Source: Kitasatospora sp. A2-31
GTDB taxonomy: Bacteria; Actinomycetota; Actinomycetes; Streptomycetales; Streptomycetaceae
Length of the DNA stretch: 64,000 nucleotides
Direction: 5' to 3'
Assembly (NCBI RefSeq): GCF_022288725.1
Contig: NZ_JAKNTA010000001.1
Span: forward strand, 120,765 to 184,764
The stretch's first letter is position 1. Each line of letters opens with the position of its first letter. A program made the translations under genes and the position numbers. This document shows positions 1-8,446 of the stretch, in pieces. Under the pieces are notes generated by a model, which was given only the letters and a program-made list of their open reading frames with translations, ran no database searches and was not told the DNA's origin.

Positions 1-335
1 TCGACCACCAGGCAGCTGTCGATGCTGTCCCACGCCAGCGCCATGGTGCCGACCCGGAACTCCTGTTCCAGGGGCAGGTCCAGCGGCGCGGTGTCCAGCA
101 GGTCGGCCGGCGCGGTGGCGGGGATGGCCGCGTCGCCGCCGCTGCGCCGCAGCGCCTCGTCCAGCACCTCCTCGATCCGCTCGGCGAGCGCGGCGACCTG
201 GGTCTTCTCCAGCAGCACGCTGGTGATCCGCCCCCGGGCGCTGGCCTGCAGGTAGAACGCCCGGGCGCCGGGCTGGCCGACGGTGCCGGCCACGAACCGT
301 TCGGGCTGGTCGTAGAAGAAGACCTGACGGGGCAC
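1..335 (-). CDS. DUF3090 family protein (N-terminal part)
   Basis: The gene reads leftward and leaves the window, so only the first 111 residues are visible. A GTG start at 333-335 follows a GGAGCGAGAAGC ribosome site. The N-terminus reads MPRQVFFYDQPERFVAGTVG, the recognisable opening of the actinobacterial DUF3090 family, whose biochemical role is unknown. In actinobacteria this family is commonly the neighbour of an MSMEG_4193-type histidine phosphatase (Rv2134c beside Rv2135c in Mycobacterium), and that gene indeed lies just upstream here, read in the same direction. The pair is probably co-transcribed across a gap of about 150 bases. Confidence 0.85.
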   Translation of the reverse strand, partial: MPRQVFFYDQPERFVAGTVGQPGARAFYLQASARGRITSVLLEKTQVAALAERIEEVLDEALRRSGGDAAIPATAPADLLDTAPLDLPLEQEFRVGTMALAWDSIDSCLVV

Positions 336-484
336 GCTTCTCGCTCCGGATCGTCGATCGTGGTGGTCGATCGGGGTAGGAATCGGACGGGTCGGGCATC
401 GATGGGGCTCGTAAGTCACCCTACGACCTTCGGGCCCGGCCCGGGGAGCCGAAGCCGGGGAGCCGGGCGGGCGAGCCGGGTCGC

Positions 485-1198
485 TCAGGCCGCGCCGGTC
501 GCGCCGCCGACCACCGCGTCCCCGGCCGGAGTACCGCCGCCCCCGGCGGAGCGGCCGCCCGGCTTCGGGGCGAGCGGGGAGAGATCGCCGGTGTCGCCCA
601 TCCTCAGCACGAAGGGCCGCTGCGGGGTGTAGCGGATCGCGGTGACCGAGCACGGCTCGACGCTGATCCGCTGGAAGTGGTCGAGGTGCAGGCCCAGCGC
701 ATCGGCCACCACGGCCTTGATCACGTCGCCGTGCGAGCAGGCGATCCAGACCGCGTCCTCGCCGTGCTCGGCGGCGATCTTCGCGTTCCACTCGCGGACC
801 GCGCCCACCGTACGGTGGCTCAGCTCGCGCAGCGACTCGCCGCCGGGGAAGGCCGCGGCCGCGGCGTGGTCCTGGACGGTGCGCCAGAGCGGCTCCTTGG
901 CCAGCTCGGCCAGCGGCCGGCCGGTCCAGTCGCCGTAGTGGCACTCGCCGAGGCGCTCGTCCCCGGCGGGCGGGCCGAGTTCGGGCCGGGCGGCGAGCAG
1001 CGGCTCCAGCGTCTGCCGGCAGCGCTCCAGGGGGCTGCTCACGGCCTGGACCAGCGGGATCCCGGCGAGCCGGTCGGCCAGCGCGGCGGCCTGGGCGCGG
1101 CCGGTGTCGTCGAGGTCCACCCCGGGCGTCCAACCGGCCAGGATCCCGGCGGTGTTCGCGGTCGAGCGGCCGTGGCGGACGAGCAGCAGGGTGGGCAT
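485..1198 (-). CDS. Histidine phosphatase family protein (MSMEG_4193 type)
   Basis: The 237-residue protein begins MPTLLLVRHGRSTANTAG, with the RHG catalytic histidine motif near residue 9. The downstream SSPLERCRQT segment and the second histidine in CSHGDVIKAV complete the phosphoglycerate-mutase/acid-phosphatase fold. Members of this family hydrolyse phosphate monoesters; the substrate of the MSMEG_4193 branch is not settled. The final ~30 residues are Gly/Ala/Pro-rich and probably disordered. It is followed in the same direction by DUF3090, its usual actinobacterial partner. The ATG at 1196-1198 puts the RHG motif at the expected distance from the N-terminus. Confidence 0.9.
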   Translation of the reverse strand: MPTLLLVRHGRSTANTAGILAGWTPGVDLDDTGRAQAAALADRLAGIPLVQAVSSPLERCRQTLEPLLAARPELGPPAGDERLGECHYGDWTGRPLAELAKEPLWRTVQDHAAAAAFPGGESLRELSHRTVGAVREWNAKIAAEHGEDAVWIACSHGDVIKAVVADALGLHLDHFQRISVEPCSVTAIRYTPQRPFVLRMGDTGDLSPLAPKPGGRSAGGGGTPAGDAVVGGATGAA

Positions 1199-1378
1199 GG
1201 GGCCCAGCCTACGGCCTCCCGGGCGGCGGCGTGCTGCCCCGCCCTCCGGGGTCCCGTCCCCGGCCTCCGGGGTGGCGGCTCAGGGCCTCGCGGGTGGCGG
1301 CTCAGGGCCTCCGGGAGTGGCGGCTTCCGGCCCCGGGCCGGGAGTAGGTCCTGCCGTCCCGGCCGCGGAGGGGCCACA

Positions 1379-2371
1379 ATGGCCCGCGTGATCGTCCATT
1401 GCGCAATCTACCGCGACGGCCGCCGGACCGAGTGCCCCGAGGGCCACGCCGGCGCCCTCGCCGCCGCGCGCGCGGCCGGCCGGGGCTCCTTCGTGTGGAT
1501 AGGCCTCTTCGAGCCGAGCGCCGAGGAACTGGAGCAGGTGGGCCGGGAGTTCGGCCTGCACCCGCTGGCGGTGGAGGACGCGGTCCGCGCGCACCAGCGC
1601 CCGAAGGTGGAGGCCTACCAGGGCTCGCTGTTCGTGGCGCTCAAGACGCTGGGCTACCACCCCGGCGGCCACGCGGTGACCGGCGGCGAGGTGATGGTCT
1701 TCGTCGGCGAGGACTTCGTGATGACGGTCCGCCACGGCGCCGACAGCCCGCTCGGCGAGCTGCGGACCGAGCTGGAGCAGCAGCCGGAGGTGCTGAAGTA
1801 CGGGCCGAGCGCCGTCCTGCACGCGGTCTGCGACGCGGTCGTGGACGGGTACGTGGACGTGGCGGTCGGCCTCCAGGCGGACCTGGACGAGCTGGAGGCG
1901 GACGTGTTCGCCCCCGGCCGGGTCGGCCGCGACACGGCCGGCCGGATCTACGGCTACAAGCGCCAGCTGGTGGCCGTCCGCCGGGCCACCGGCCCGCTGC
2001 TGGAGCCGATGCTGCGGCTGGAGGGCGGCGGCGTGCCGTTCGTCCGCCCCGAGGCGCTGCCGTACCTGCGGGCGGTCGCCGACCACCTGGCCCGGGCCAA
2101 CGACCAGGTGGACGCCATGGACCGGCTGCTGTCGGACATCCTGAGCGCCAACCTGGCACAGGTCAGCGTCCAGCAGAACAACGACATGCGGAAGATCTCG
2201 GCGTGGGCGGCGCTGGCCGCGGTACCGACCATGATCGCGGGCGTGTACGGCATGAACTTCGAGCACATGCCGGAGCTGCACCAGCCATGGGGGTACCCGG
2301 CGGCGGTGGCGCTGATGGTGCTGGTCTGCGTGGCGCTGCACCGGGTGTTCAAGCGCCACGACTGGCTGTAG
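1379..2371 (+). CDS. corA: CorA-family magnesium/cobalt transporter
   Basis: This is a 330-residue CorA-type divalent cation channel. The signature pore motif YGMNF lies near the C-terminus at the end of the first membrane helix (AALAAVPTMIAGVYGMNFEHMP). A second helix (AAVALMVLVCVALHRVF) and a basic tail KRHDW follow. The long N-terminal part is the cytoplasmic funnel domain with acidic helices. The same frame stays open upstream to 677, but that stretch is antisense to the phosphatase gene; the ATG at 1379, preceded by GGAGGGG, gives the normal family length. It is transcribed divergently from the phosphatase gene. Mg2+ versus Co2+ preference cannot be read from sequence. Confidence 0.92.
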   Translation: MARVIVHCAIYRDGRRTECPEGHAGALAAARAAGRGSFVWIGLFEPSAEELEQVGREFGLHPLAVEDAVRAHQRPKVEAYQGSLFVALKTLGYHPGGHAVTGGEVMVFVGEDFVMTVRHGADSPLGELRTELEQQPEVLKYGPSAVLHAVCDAVVDGYVDVAVGLQADLDELEADVFAPGRVGRDTAGRIYGYKRQLVAVRRATGPLLEPMLRLEGGGVPFVRPEALPYLRAVADHLARANDQVDAMDRLLSDILSANLAQVSVQQNNDMRKISAWAALAAVPTMIAGVYGMNFEHMPELHQPWGYPAAVALMVLVCVALHRVFKRHDWL

Positions 2372-2470
2372 GGGCCGGGCCGGCGCCGGGCCCGGGCCCG
2401 GCGGGGCCGGAACCCCCGCGGGGCCGGACCCCGTTCGCACGGCCCGGGCCCCGCGGGGCGTCCCTCCCGG

Positions 2471-3517
2471 TCAGGCGAGCCCGGCGCGCTCCAGGGCCTC
2501 GACGCCGGTGCGCAGCGCGAGCACCCGCTCCTCCAGCGTGAAGCCGGCCGGCGCCAGGGTGAGCGTGGTGACGCCCGCGTCGGCGTAGGCCTGCATCCGG
2601 TCGGCGATCCGCGCGGTGTCGCCGAGCAGCGAGGTGGCGTCGATCAGGTCGTGCGGAACGGCGGCCGCGGCACCCGCGTAGTCCTTGGCCAGGTACTTCT
2701 CCTGGATCTCGTCCGCCGCCTGCTCGTAGCCCATCCGCCGGGCGAGCTGGTTGTAGAAGTTCTTCTCCCGGCTGCCCATGCCCCCGATGTAGAGCGCCGC
2801 GTAGGAGCGCAGCGCGTCGGCGCCGGCCTTGGTGTCCTCGCCGACGGCGATGTTCACGGTCGGGCAGAGGTCGAAGCCGTCCAGGCCCTGCCCGGCCTTC
2901 GCCCGGCCGGCCTTCAGCGGGTCGAGCGAGAGCGCGGCGTGCTCGGGCGAGAAGAAGATGCCCAGCCAGCCGTCGGCGATCTCGCCGGTCTGCTCCAGGT
3001 TCTTCGGGCCGATCGCCGCGATGTACAGCGGGATGTGCTCGCGCACCGGGTGGACGGTCAGCTTGATCGGCTTGCCCGGACCTCCCGGCAGCGGCAGGGT
3101 CCAGTGCTCCCCCTCGTGGACCAGCCGCTCGCGCGACATCGCCTTGCGGATGATCTCCACGTACTCGCGGGTGCGGGCCAGCGGCTTGTCGAACTTCACC
3201 CCGTACCAGCCCTCGGAGACCTGCGGGCCGGAGACGCCGAGGCCGAGCCGGAACCGACCGCCGGAGAGGGTGTCCAGGGTGGCGGCGGTCATCGCGGTCA
3301 TGGCCGGCGTCCGGGCCGGGATCTGGAAGATCGCGGAGCCGACGTCGATCCGCTCCGTCCGGGCGGCGACGAAGGAGAGCACGGTGGCGGCGTCCGAGCC
3401 GTAGGCCTCGGCGGCCCAGCAGACCGAGTAGCCGAGCCGGTCGGCCTCCTGCGCGACGGCGACGTTGTCGGCGTCCATGCCGAGTCCCCAGTAGCCGAGG
3501 TTGATACCGAGTCGCAT
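2471..3517 (-). CDS. LLM class F420-dependent oxidoreductase
   Basis: A 348-residue luciferase-like TIM-barrel protein opening MRLGINLGYWGLGMDADNVA. It has the family segments TLSGGRFRLGLGVSGPQVSEGWYG (flavin/F420 phosphate region) and, later, LTLAPAGFTLEERVLALR. The sequence resembles the Rv3520c-type group annotated as F420-dependent; the physiological substrate is unknown. It converges with corA with about 100 bases between the stops. Cofactor assignment (F420 rather than FMN) rests on family resemblance only. The ATG start directly precedes the first beta strand of the barrel, as is usual. Confidence 0.85.
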   Translation of the reverse strand: MRLGINLGYWGLGMDADNVAVAQEADRLGYSVCWAAEAYGSDAATVLSFVAARTERIDVGSAIFQIPARTPAMTAMTAATLDTLSGGRFRLGLGVSGPQVSEGWYGVKFDKPLARTREYVEIIRKAMSRERLVHEGEHWTLPLPGGPGKPIKLTVHPVREHIPLYIAAIGPKNLEQTGEIADGWLGIFFSPEHAALSLDPLKAGRAKAGQGLDGFDLCPTVNIAVGEDTKAGADALRSYAALYIGGMGSREKNFYNQLARRMGYEQAADEIQEKYLAKDYAGAAAAVPHDLIDATSLLGDTARIADRMQAYADAGVTTLTLAPAGFTLEERVLALRTGVEALERAGLA

Positions 3518-3752
3518 CTGCCATGCCTTCCAGTCGGGTTGCTCGCGAGGGTAGCCGTGCTCGCGGCGGTCACGCTACTGGCCGGTAGGTGTGGCCCGGC
3601 GCGCAGTGATCGTCCTGCGGGTCTGCACACCAGCCCGGGCCCCGGCCGCTACGCTCAGCCGACGTGGGGACGCCTGTCCCCACCTGCGCGTTCGCCGGGC
3701 GGGCCGGTCCCCCCGACGGCCCGCCGTCCCGGCCAGCGAAGGGACCCGTCCG

Positions 3753-4733
3753 ATGGAAAAGCGTCACCTCGGCCGTACCGGGCTGCAGGTCTCCCGGCTC
3801 GGCCTCGGCACCATGACCTGGGGCCGGGACACCGACGAGCACGAGGCCGCGGAGCAGCTCAAGGAGTTCGTCGACGCCGGCGGCAACCTGGTCGACACCG
3901 CCGACGTGTACGCGGACGGCGGCGCCGAGTACCTGCTCTCCCGGCTCACCGACAGCCTGATCCCCCGCTCCGAGCTGGTGATCGCCACCAAGGCGGGCAG
4001 CGTCCCGGAGTCCGGCCGCCGCTTCGACGGCTCGCGCGGCCACCTGCTCGCGGCGCTGGACGCCTCGCTGCGCCGGCTCGGCACCGACTACGTCGACCTC
4101 TGGCAGGTGCACGCCTTCGACCCGGCGACCCCGGCCGAGGAGACCCTCAGCGCCCTGGACATCGCCGTCGCCTCCGGGCGCGCCCGGTACGTCGGGGTCT
4201 GCGACTACAGCGGCTGGCAGCTCGCCCAGGCCGCCACCTGGCAGCGCGCCCACCACGGGCGGGTGCCGCTGGCCGGCGCGCAGCTGGAGTACTCGCTGCT
4301 CCAGCGCGGCATCGAACGGGAGGCCCTGCCGGCCGCCCGGGACGCCGGGGTGGGTCTGCTCGCCTCGTCGCCGCTCGGGCGCGGCGTGCTCACCGGGAAG
4401 TACCGGCACGGCGTCCCGCAGGACTCGCGCGGCGCCTCGCCGTACCTCTCCGGCTTCGTCCAGCCGTACCTCGGGGAGCGCTCGCGCCGGATCGTGGACG
4501 CGGTCGCCACCGCCGCCGACGGCCTGGCCAGCAGCCCGCTCGCCGTGGCACTCGCCTGGGTGCGGGACCGGCCCGGGGTCGCCTCGGCGCTGGTCGGGGC
4601 GCGGACGGTCGGGCAGCTGCAGGCGGCGCTGTCAGTGGAGGCGCTTACCCTTCCGGGTGAGATCCGCGGTGCGCTCGACGACATCTCGGCGCCGGTCCAC
4701 CGCTACCCGGACGAGGGGTGGAGCGAGCTGTAG
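3753..4733 (+). CDS. Aldo/keto reductase family protein
   Basis: A 326-residue NADPH-dependent oxidoreductase opening MEKRHLGRTGLQVSRLGLGTMTWG. The catalytic tetrad is visible: Asp in NLVDTADVYADGG, Tyr in the same segment, Lys in VIATKAG and His in LWQVHAFD. Near the C-terminus SALVGARTVGQLQAAL is the conserved cofactor-binding loop. The frame is open further upstream to 3591, but the ATG at 3753 gives the canonical N-terminus and the usual length. Substrate is unknown; sugars or ketosteroids are typical for this group. It is divergent from the LLM oxidoreductase gene with about 235 bases between them. Confidence 0.9.
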   Translation: MEKRHLGRTGLQVSRLGLGTMTWGRDTDEHEAAEQLKEFVDAGGNLVDTADVYADGGAEYLLSRLTDSLIPRSELVIATKAGSVPESGRRFDGSRGHLLAALDASLRRLGTDYVDLWQVHAFDPATPAEETLSALDIAVASGRARYVGVCDYSGWQLAQAATWQRAHHGRVPLAGAQLEYSLLQRGIEREALPAARDAGVGLLASSPLGRGVLTGKYRHGVPQDSRGASPYLSGFVQPYLGERSRRIVDAVATAADGLASSPLAVALAWVRDRPGVASALVGARTVGQLQAALSVEALTLPGEIRGALDDISAPVHRYPDEGWSEL

Positions 4734-4777
4734 GCGCGCGCCGGCCCGTGGTGCGGGTGCCCGATCTGCCCCTGAAC

Positions 4778-4809
4778 GACCCGACCGACCCGACCGACCC
4801 GACCCGACC
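4778..4809. repeat. Simple CGACC-type tandem repeat
   Basis: Six to seven imperfect copies of a 4-5 base unit (CGAC/CGACC) sit in the 283-base gap between the aldo/keto reductase and the RecD2-like gene, with further scattered copies to about 4885. No gene or terminator hairpin is evident in the gap. It is probably slippage-prone spacer. Confidence 0.6.
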
Positions 4810-5016
4810 ACTACCGACCCGGGCAGAACGACCGGACACGACGTGACCTGACCCGCCCGGCCGACCAGCCCGACCGACCGACCGGTGCCGCCGCCCGCAG
4901 CGGCCGGACCGACCCGACCATGCCGACGGCACCCCGGCGCGCCGGCAGCCCACGGCTGCCCCGCGACCGGCGCCGGCCGGCGCCCAGCAGTGGAGTGACC
5001 TTTCTTGGAGCGAACG

Positions 5017-7281
5017 ATGAGTGCCACGGAGAACAGCGCTTCGGAGGAGAACTCGACTGCCCCCGACGCGGCCGGGGCCCCCGGCGGCGGATCCGGCGGC
5101 GCTCTCTCCGGCGCCGAGAAGGCCGCCGCGGTGGCCGCCCTGGCCGAGCGGATCCGGACCATCGGACAGCAGGACGGCGACCGGGCACCGCGGAAGCCGC
5201 AGTCCCCGCGGCCGAGCCCCGAGGGTGACCGCGCGGCCGAGGCCGAGGCTCCGGGCGCGCAGGCCGACCACGGGGCTCCGGGCGGCCAGGACGCTCCGGC
5301 CGGGGACGCGGGCGCCTCGGCGCCGGCTCCCGCCGCCAGGCCGGCCCCGGTCCTGGCCCAGACCGACGAGCAGCGCGCGCAGGCGCTCGAGGACACCGCC
5401 GAGGTGCTGGCCGCCGGCGGCGCGCCCACGGACCTCGCGCCCGCCGCCGTGGCCGCGTTCGGCGACGGCGCCGCCGAACAGCTGCGCGCGGACCCGTGGG
5501 CCGTGCTGTCCCTGCCCGGCGTCCGCCCCGAGCACGCGGACGGCTTCGCACGCGGCCTGCTCGGGCCCGCCGCCGGTCCGGGCGACCAGCGCCGGGCCCA
5601 GGCGCTGGTGCCGTGGCTGCTGGAGCAGTCCGCCCTGCGCGGCCACTCCGCCGTCGAGATCGGCGAGGTGACGGCCGGTCTCGACCGCCTCGGCCTGCCC
5701 GACGCCGGCGCGGCCCTGCAGGCCGCCGTGCTCGACGGCCGGGCGATGCCGTTCCAGGAGGAGCTCACCGGCCCCGAGGCCCACGCGGCGGGCGGCGACG
5801 AGGACGAGCCGCCGACCCGTACCGTCCTCGCACTGGAGCGGCTCGCCCTGGCGGAGGAGAGCCTCGCGGACGGCCTGGTCCGGCTGATGTCGACCTTCGT
5901 CCCCGGCGAGGACCGGGACGAGACCGTGAGCGGGAGCGAGGGCGGGAGCGAGGGCGGGAGCGAGGGCGGGAGCGAGGGCGGGAGCGAGGGCGGGACGGCG
6001 ACGGCCGAGGCCGAGGCCGAGGCCGACGTGGACACCGGCGCCACCGAGGGCACCGCCACCGCCGACAGCGCCGAGCCCACCGCGCCGGCCGACCCCGGGC
6101 CCTCGGCCTGGGAGGCGGCCGCCGCCGCGGCGCCCACCACCTCCGCCACCGCCCTGATCCGGGCCGCCGCCGCGCACCCCCTGATCACCCACACCGGCGG
6201 CGAGGCCGCCCGGGCCGAGCCGGCCGCGCTGGTACGAGCCGCCGCCGGCCTGGGGCTCCGCGCCTGGGCCGCCACCTGGACCGACCAGGGCCGGGACAGC
6301 CTCGCCGCGCTCGCCGACGGCCCGCTGCAGGTCGTCACCGTCGCCGAGCTGCTGGCCGGTACGGCCGGCCCAGGGCGCTCCCCGGACGGCACGCTCGCGC
6401 TGGACCTGCTGGTCGTCCTGGACGCCCCGCTCCTGGACGTCGAGCTGGCCGCGACCCTGCTGGAATCCCTTGCCGACGGCACCCGGCTGGTCCTCAGCGG
6501 CGACCCGGGCCAGCTCTGGTCCGCCGGCCCCGGCCGGTTCTTCGCCGACCTGCTGACCGCCAAGGTCTGCCCCGCGGTCGCCTCCCGGACCCCGGACTTC
6601 GGTCCCATCGGCGAGCTGGTCTCGGGCGTCGGCATCGGCGAGCTCCAGCCGGTCGAGGCGCCGGACAAGGAGGTGGTCATCCTGACCGCCAAGGACGGCG
6701 CCGAGGCCGTCCACCGGGCGATCCAGCTGCTCACCGACTCGATCCCGCGCGCGCTCGGCATCCCCGCCGAGCAGGTGGTGCTGCTCACCGCCGGCCACGG
6801 TGGCGCCGCCGGCACCCGGGCGCTCAACGCGGCCGCCAAGGCCCGGCTCAACCCCGGCCCGGGCCGCTTCGGCGGCTTCGACCCGGGCGACCGGGTGGTG
6901 GACTCGCCGGCCCCCGGCACCACTCGCCCGGCGCGCGTCCTCGACGGCGACGCCGCCGGCCTGCACCTGGAGTACGCGGACGGCACCCGCCGCACCGTCC
7001 CGCCCGCCGAGGCCGCCCGGCTGCGACACGGCTGGGCGCTGACCGTCCACCAGGCGGTCGGTCGCCGCTGGCCGGGCGCCGTCGTGGTGGTGCCGGGCGA
7101 CGCGGGCGCGGCACTGACCCGGCAGTGGGTCTACACCGCGTTCGGCCGCGCCGAGCGCCACCTCTCGGTGGTCCACGCCGCCGGACCGGCCCTGCCGCAG
7201 GCCGTCGCCGAGCGCCCGGCCCCGCCCCGGACCACCCGGCTGCGCGCCATCCTGGCCGAGAACGCCGCGCAGACCTACTGA
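5017..7281 (+). CDS. RecD2-like helix-hairpin-helix protein with degenerate helicase motor
   Basis: A 754-residue protein. The N-terminal ~100 residues are Ala/Pro/Gly-rich. A helix-hairpin-helix-like stretch LPGVRPEHADGFARGLLG follows near residues 168-185, as in RecD2/TraA helicases. Residues ~306-325 are five GSEG repeats. The C-terminal half aligns by eye to RecD2 helicase motifs: VVLDAPLLDVELAATLL where Walker B is expected (~469), GDPGQLWSAGPGRFFADLL (motif III, ~495) and HGWALTVHQAVGRRWPG (UvrD_C_2-like, ~670). No GxGKT Walker A is found anywhere, and Walker B reads LDA rather than DE, so ATP hydrolysis is doubtful. The ATG at 5017 is chosen over an in-frame TTG at 5005 because TTGGAG at 5005-5010 serves as the ribosome site. 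Confidence 0.7.
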   Translation: MSATENSASEENSTAPDAAGAPGGGSGGALSGAEKAAAVAALAERIRTIGQQDGDRAPRKPQSPRPSPEGDRAAEAEAPGAQADHGAPGGQDAPAGDAGASAPAPAARPAPVLAQTDEQRAQALEDTAEVLAAGGAPTDLAPAAVAAFGDGAAEQLRADPWAVLSLPGVRPEHADGFARGLLGPAAGPGDQRRAQALVPWLLEQSALRGHSAVEIGEVTAGLDRLGLPDAGAALQAAVLDGRAMPFQEELTGPEAHAAGGDEDEPPTRTVLALERLALAEESLADGLVRLMSTFVPGEDRDETVSGSEGGSEGGSEGGSEGGSEGGTATAEAEAEADVDTGATEGTATADSAEPTAPADPGPSAWEAAAAAAPTTSATALIRAAAAHPLITHTGGEAARAEPAALVRAAAGLGLRAWAATWTDQGRDSLAALADGPLQVVTVAELLAGTAGPGRSPDGTLALDLLVVLDAPLLDVELAATLLESLADGTRLVLSGDPGQLWSAGPGRFFADLLTAKVCPAVASRTPDFGPIGELVSGVGIGELQPVEAPDKEVVILTAKDGAEAVHRAIQLLTDSIPRALGIPAEQVVLLTAGHGGAAGTRALNAAAKARLNPGPGRFGGFDPGDRVVDSPAPGTTRPARVLDGDAAGLHLEYADGTRRTVPPAEAARLRHGWALTVHQAVGRRWPGAVVVVPGDAGAALTRQWVYTAFGRAERHLSVVHAAGPALPQAVAERPAPPRTTRLRAILAENAAQTY
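5932..5991 (+). repeat. 12-bp tandem repeat inside the RecD2-like gene
   Basis: Five perfect head-to-tail copies of GGGAGCGAGGGC, in frame, encode (GSEG)5. They form an acidic flexible linker between the helix-hairpin-helix part and the motor-like half. Perfect DNA-level identity suggests recent expansion and likely copy-number variation between strains. Confidence 0.95.
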
Positions 7282-7298
7282 CGGCTGCCCCGTCCCAC

Positions 7299-7349
7299 CC
7301 CGGGCGCCGACGGCGGGGCAGCCCACCCGACCCGCCGTCGGCGCCCGGG
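7299..7349 (+). terminator. Intrinsic terminator after the RecD2-like gene
   Basis: A perfect 19-bp inverted repeat (7299-7317 with 7331-7349, loop of 13 bases) begins 17 bases after the stop codon. There is no T-tract, as is common in Streptomyces. The rest of the 393-base gap to 7675 shows no gene; GGCAAGACCA is directly repeated at about 7631-7650, just before the next start. Confidence 0.8.
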
Positions 7350-7674
7350 TGCCAGGTGGTGTCCGGTCGATCCCGTCGGATCGGCGCGCGGCTCCCCAGC
7401 CCTCGGCCGGGAGGTGCCGCCACTGCGCGCCCGGGCGGGCGTGCGCCCGGATCGTCGTCGCGCCGGGCGTACTCGCCCGCTTCAGGTGTGTGTCCGGACG
7501 GGGGCACCGCGACCGAGGGCTGGGGCAGCGGATGCCCGGCGTCGGGCTCCCGGCAGGATCGACCGGACAAGGCCTAAGCTGCGGCCCGGGCCCCCGGAGC
7601 AGGGGCCGCCCGGCGCACGAAGCGCAGCCAGGCAAGACCAGGCAAGACCAGCGAAGTCCAGGCAAGGGGAGAGC

Positions 7675-8235
7675 ATGACCACTCTGGAGAACCGGCCCCG
7701 CACGGCCCTGCTCGTCATCGACGTGCAGAACGACGTCGTCGCGGCTGCGTACGAGCGCGACACCGTCGTCGCCAACATCGCCGCCCTGGTGGACCGGGCC
7801 CGGCAGGAGCAGGTGCCGGTCGTCTGGGTCCGGCACTCCGACGAGGAGCTGGTCCTCGGCAGCGACGGCTGGCAGATCGTGCCCGAGCTGGTGCCCGCCG
7901 CGGGGGAGGCGATCGTGGAGAAGCTCTTCCGCGACTCCTTCGAGGCCACCTCGCTGGAGGCCGAGCTCGCGGCCCTCGGGGCCGGGCGCCTCGTCGTCTG
8001 CGGCGCGCAGACGGACTTCTGCGTCCGCTCGACCCTCCACGGCGCGCTCGCCCGCGGTTACGACGCGCTGCTGGTCAGCGACGCGCACACGACGGAGGAC
8101 CTGACCGCCTGGGGCGCGCCGGCGCCGGCGCAGGTCATCGCGCACACCAACATGTACTGGTCCACCCAGCGGGCGCCCGGGCGCACCGCCGGGACCGCCG
8201 AGACCAAGAACGTGGACTTCGCCGCGGCACCCTGA
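7675..8235 (+). CDS. Cysteine hydrolase of the isochorismatase family
   Basis: A 186-residue protein opening MTTLENRPRTALLVIDVQND, where the Asp of VIDVQND is the conserved catalytic acid. The Lys in AIVEKLFRDSFEAT and the nucleophile Cys in GAQTDFCVRSTLHGAL complete the Asp-Lys-Cys triad of the isochorismatase-like/nicotinamidase superfamily. The substrate is unknown. The ATG at 7675 follows GGGGAGAGC and places the first beta strand correctly; the same frame is open upstream to 7414 but that part is non-coding in character. It converges with the next gene across a strong hairpin. Confidence 0.88.
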   Translation: MTTLENRPRTALLVIDVQNDVVAAAYERDTVVANIAALVDRARQEQVPVVWVRHSDEELVLGSDGWQIVPELVPAAGEAIVEKLFRDSFEATSLEAELAALGAGRLVVCGAQTDFCVRSTLHGALARGYDALLVSDAHTTEDLTAWGAPAPAQVIAHTNMYWSTQRAPGRTAGTAETKNVDFAAAP

Positions 8236-8402
8236 CCTCCGCCGCGGGGCGCCGAGGGCCCCGGGTTCCCGCGCCGCCGCGTGCGCCCCGCTCGCACGGA
8301 GCGGAACGGCCGAAACCATGCGCCCGCGGAAGCGGCCCGGCGGCCCCGGGGCCGCCGGGCGCACTGCCCGCCGAACGCCTCGGAGGCGGCCGCGAACGGC
8401 GC

Positions 8403-8437
8403 GGGGCGGCGGCGGGACGAGGTCCCGCCGCCGCCCC
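8403..8437. terminator. Bidirectional terminator
   Basis: A perfect 16-bp stem (8403-8418 with 8422-8437) with a three-base GAG spacer lies between the convergent hydrolase and hypothetical-protein genes, ten bases from the stop codon of the latter. Confidence 0.8.
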
Positions 8438-8446
8438 GGGCTGCGC

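Noticed and set aside
677..1378. Long N-terminal extension of the corA frame
   Set aside because: It runs antisense over the phosphatase gene, and the ATG at 1379 gives the normal CorA length.
1280..2440. Long minus-strand frame opposite corA
   Set aside because: Mirror frame of corA with His/Val/Gln-rich shadow composition; corA motifs are convincing.
4771..4890. Possible CRISPR-like or minisatellite array of CGACC units
   Set aside because: Units are 4-5 bases without spacers; simple sequence only.
7631..7674. Direct repeat GGCAAGACCA before the isochorismatase-like gene as an attachment site
   Set aside because: Only two adjacent copies, no integrase and no tRNA nearby.
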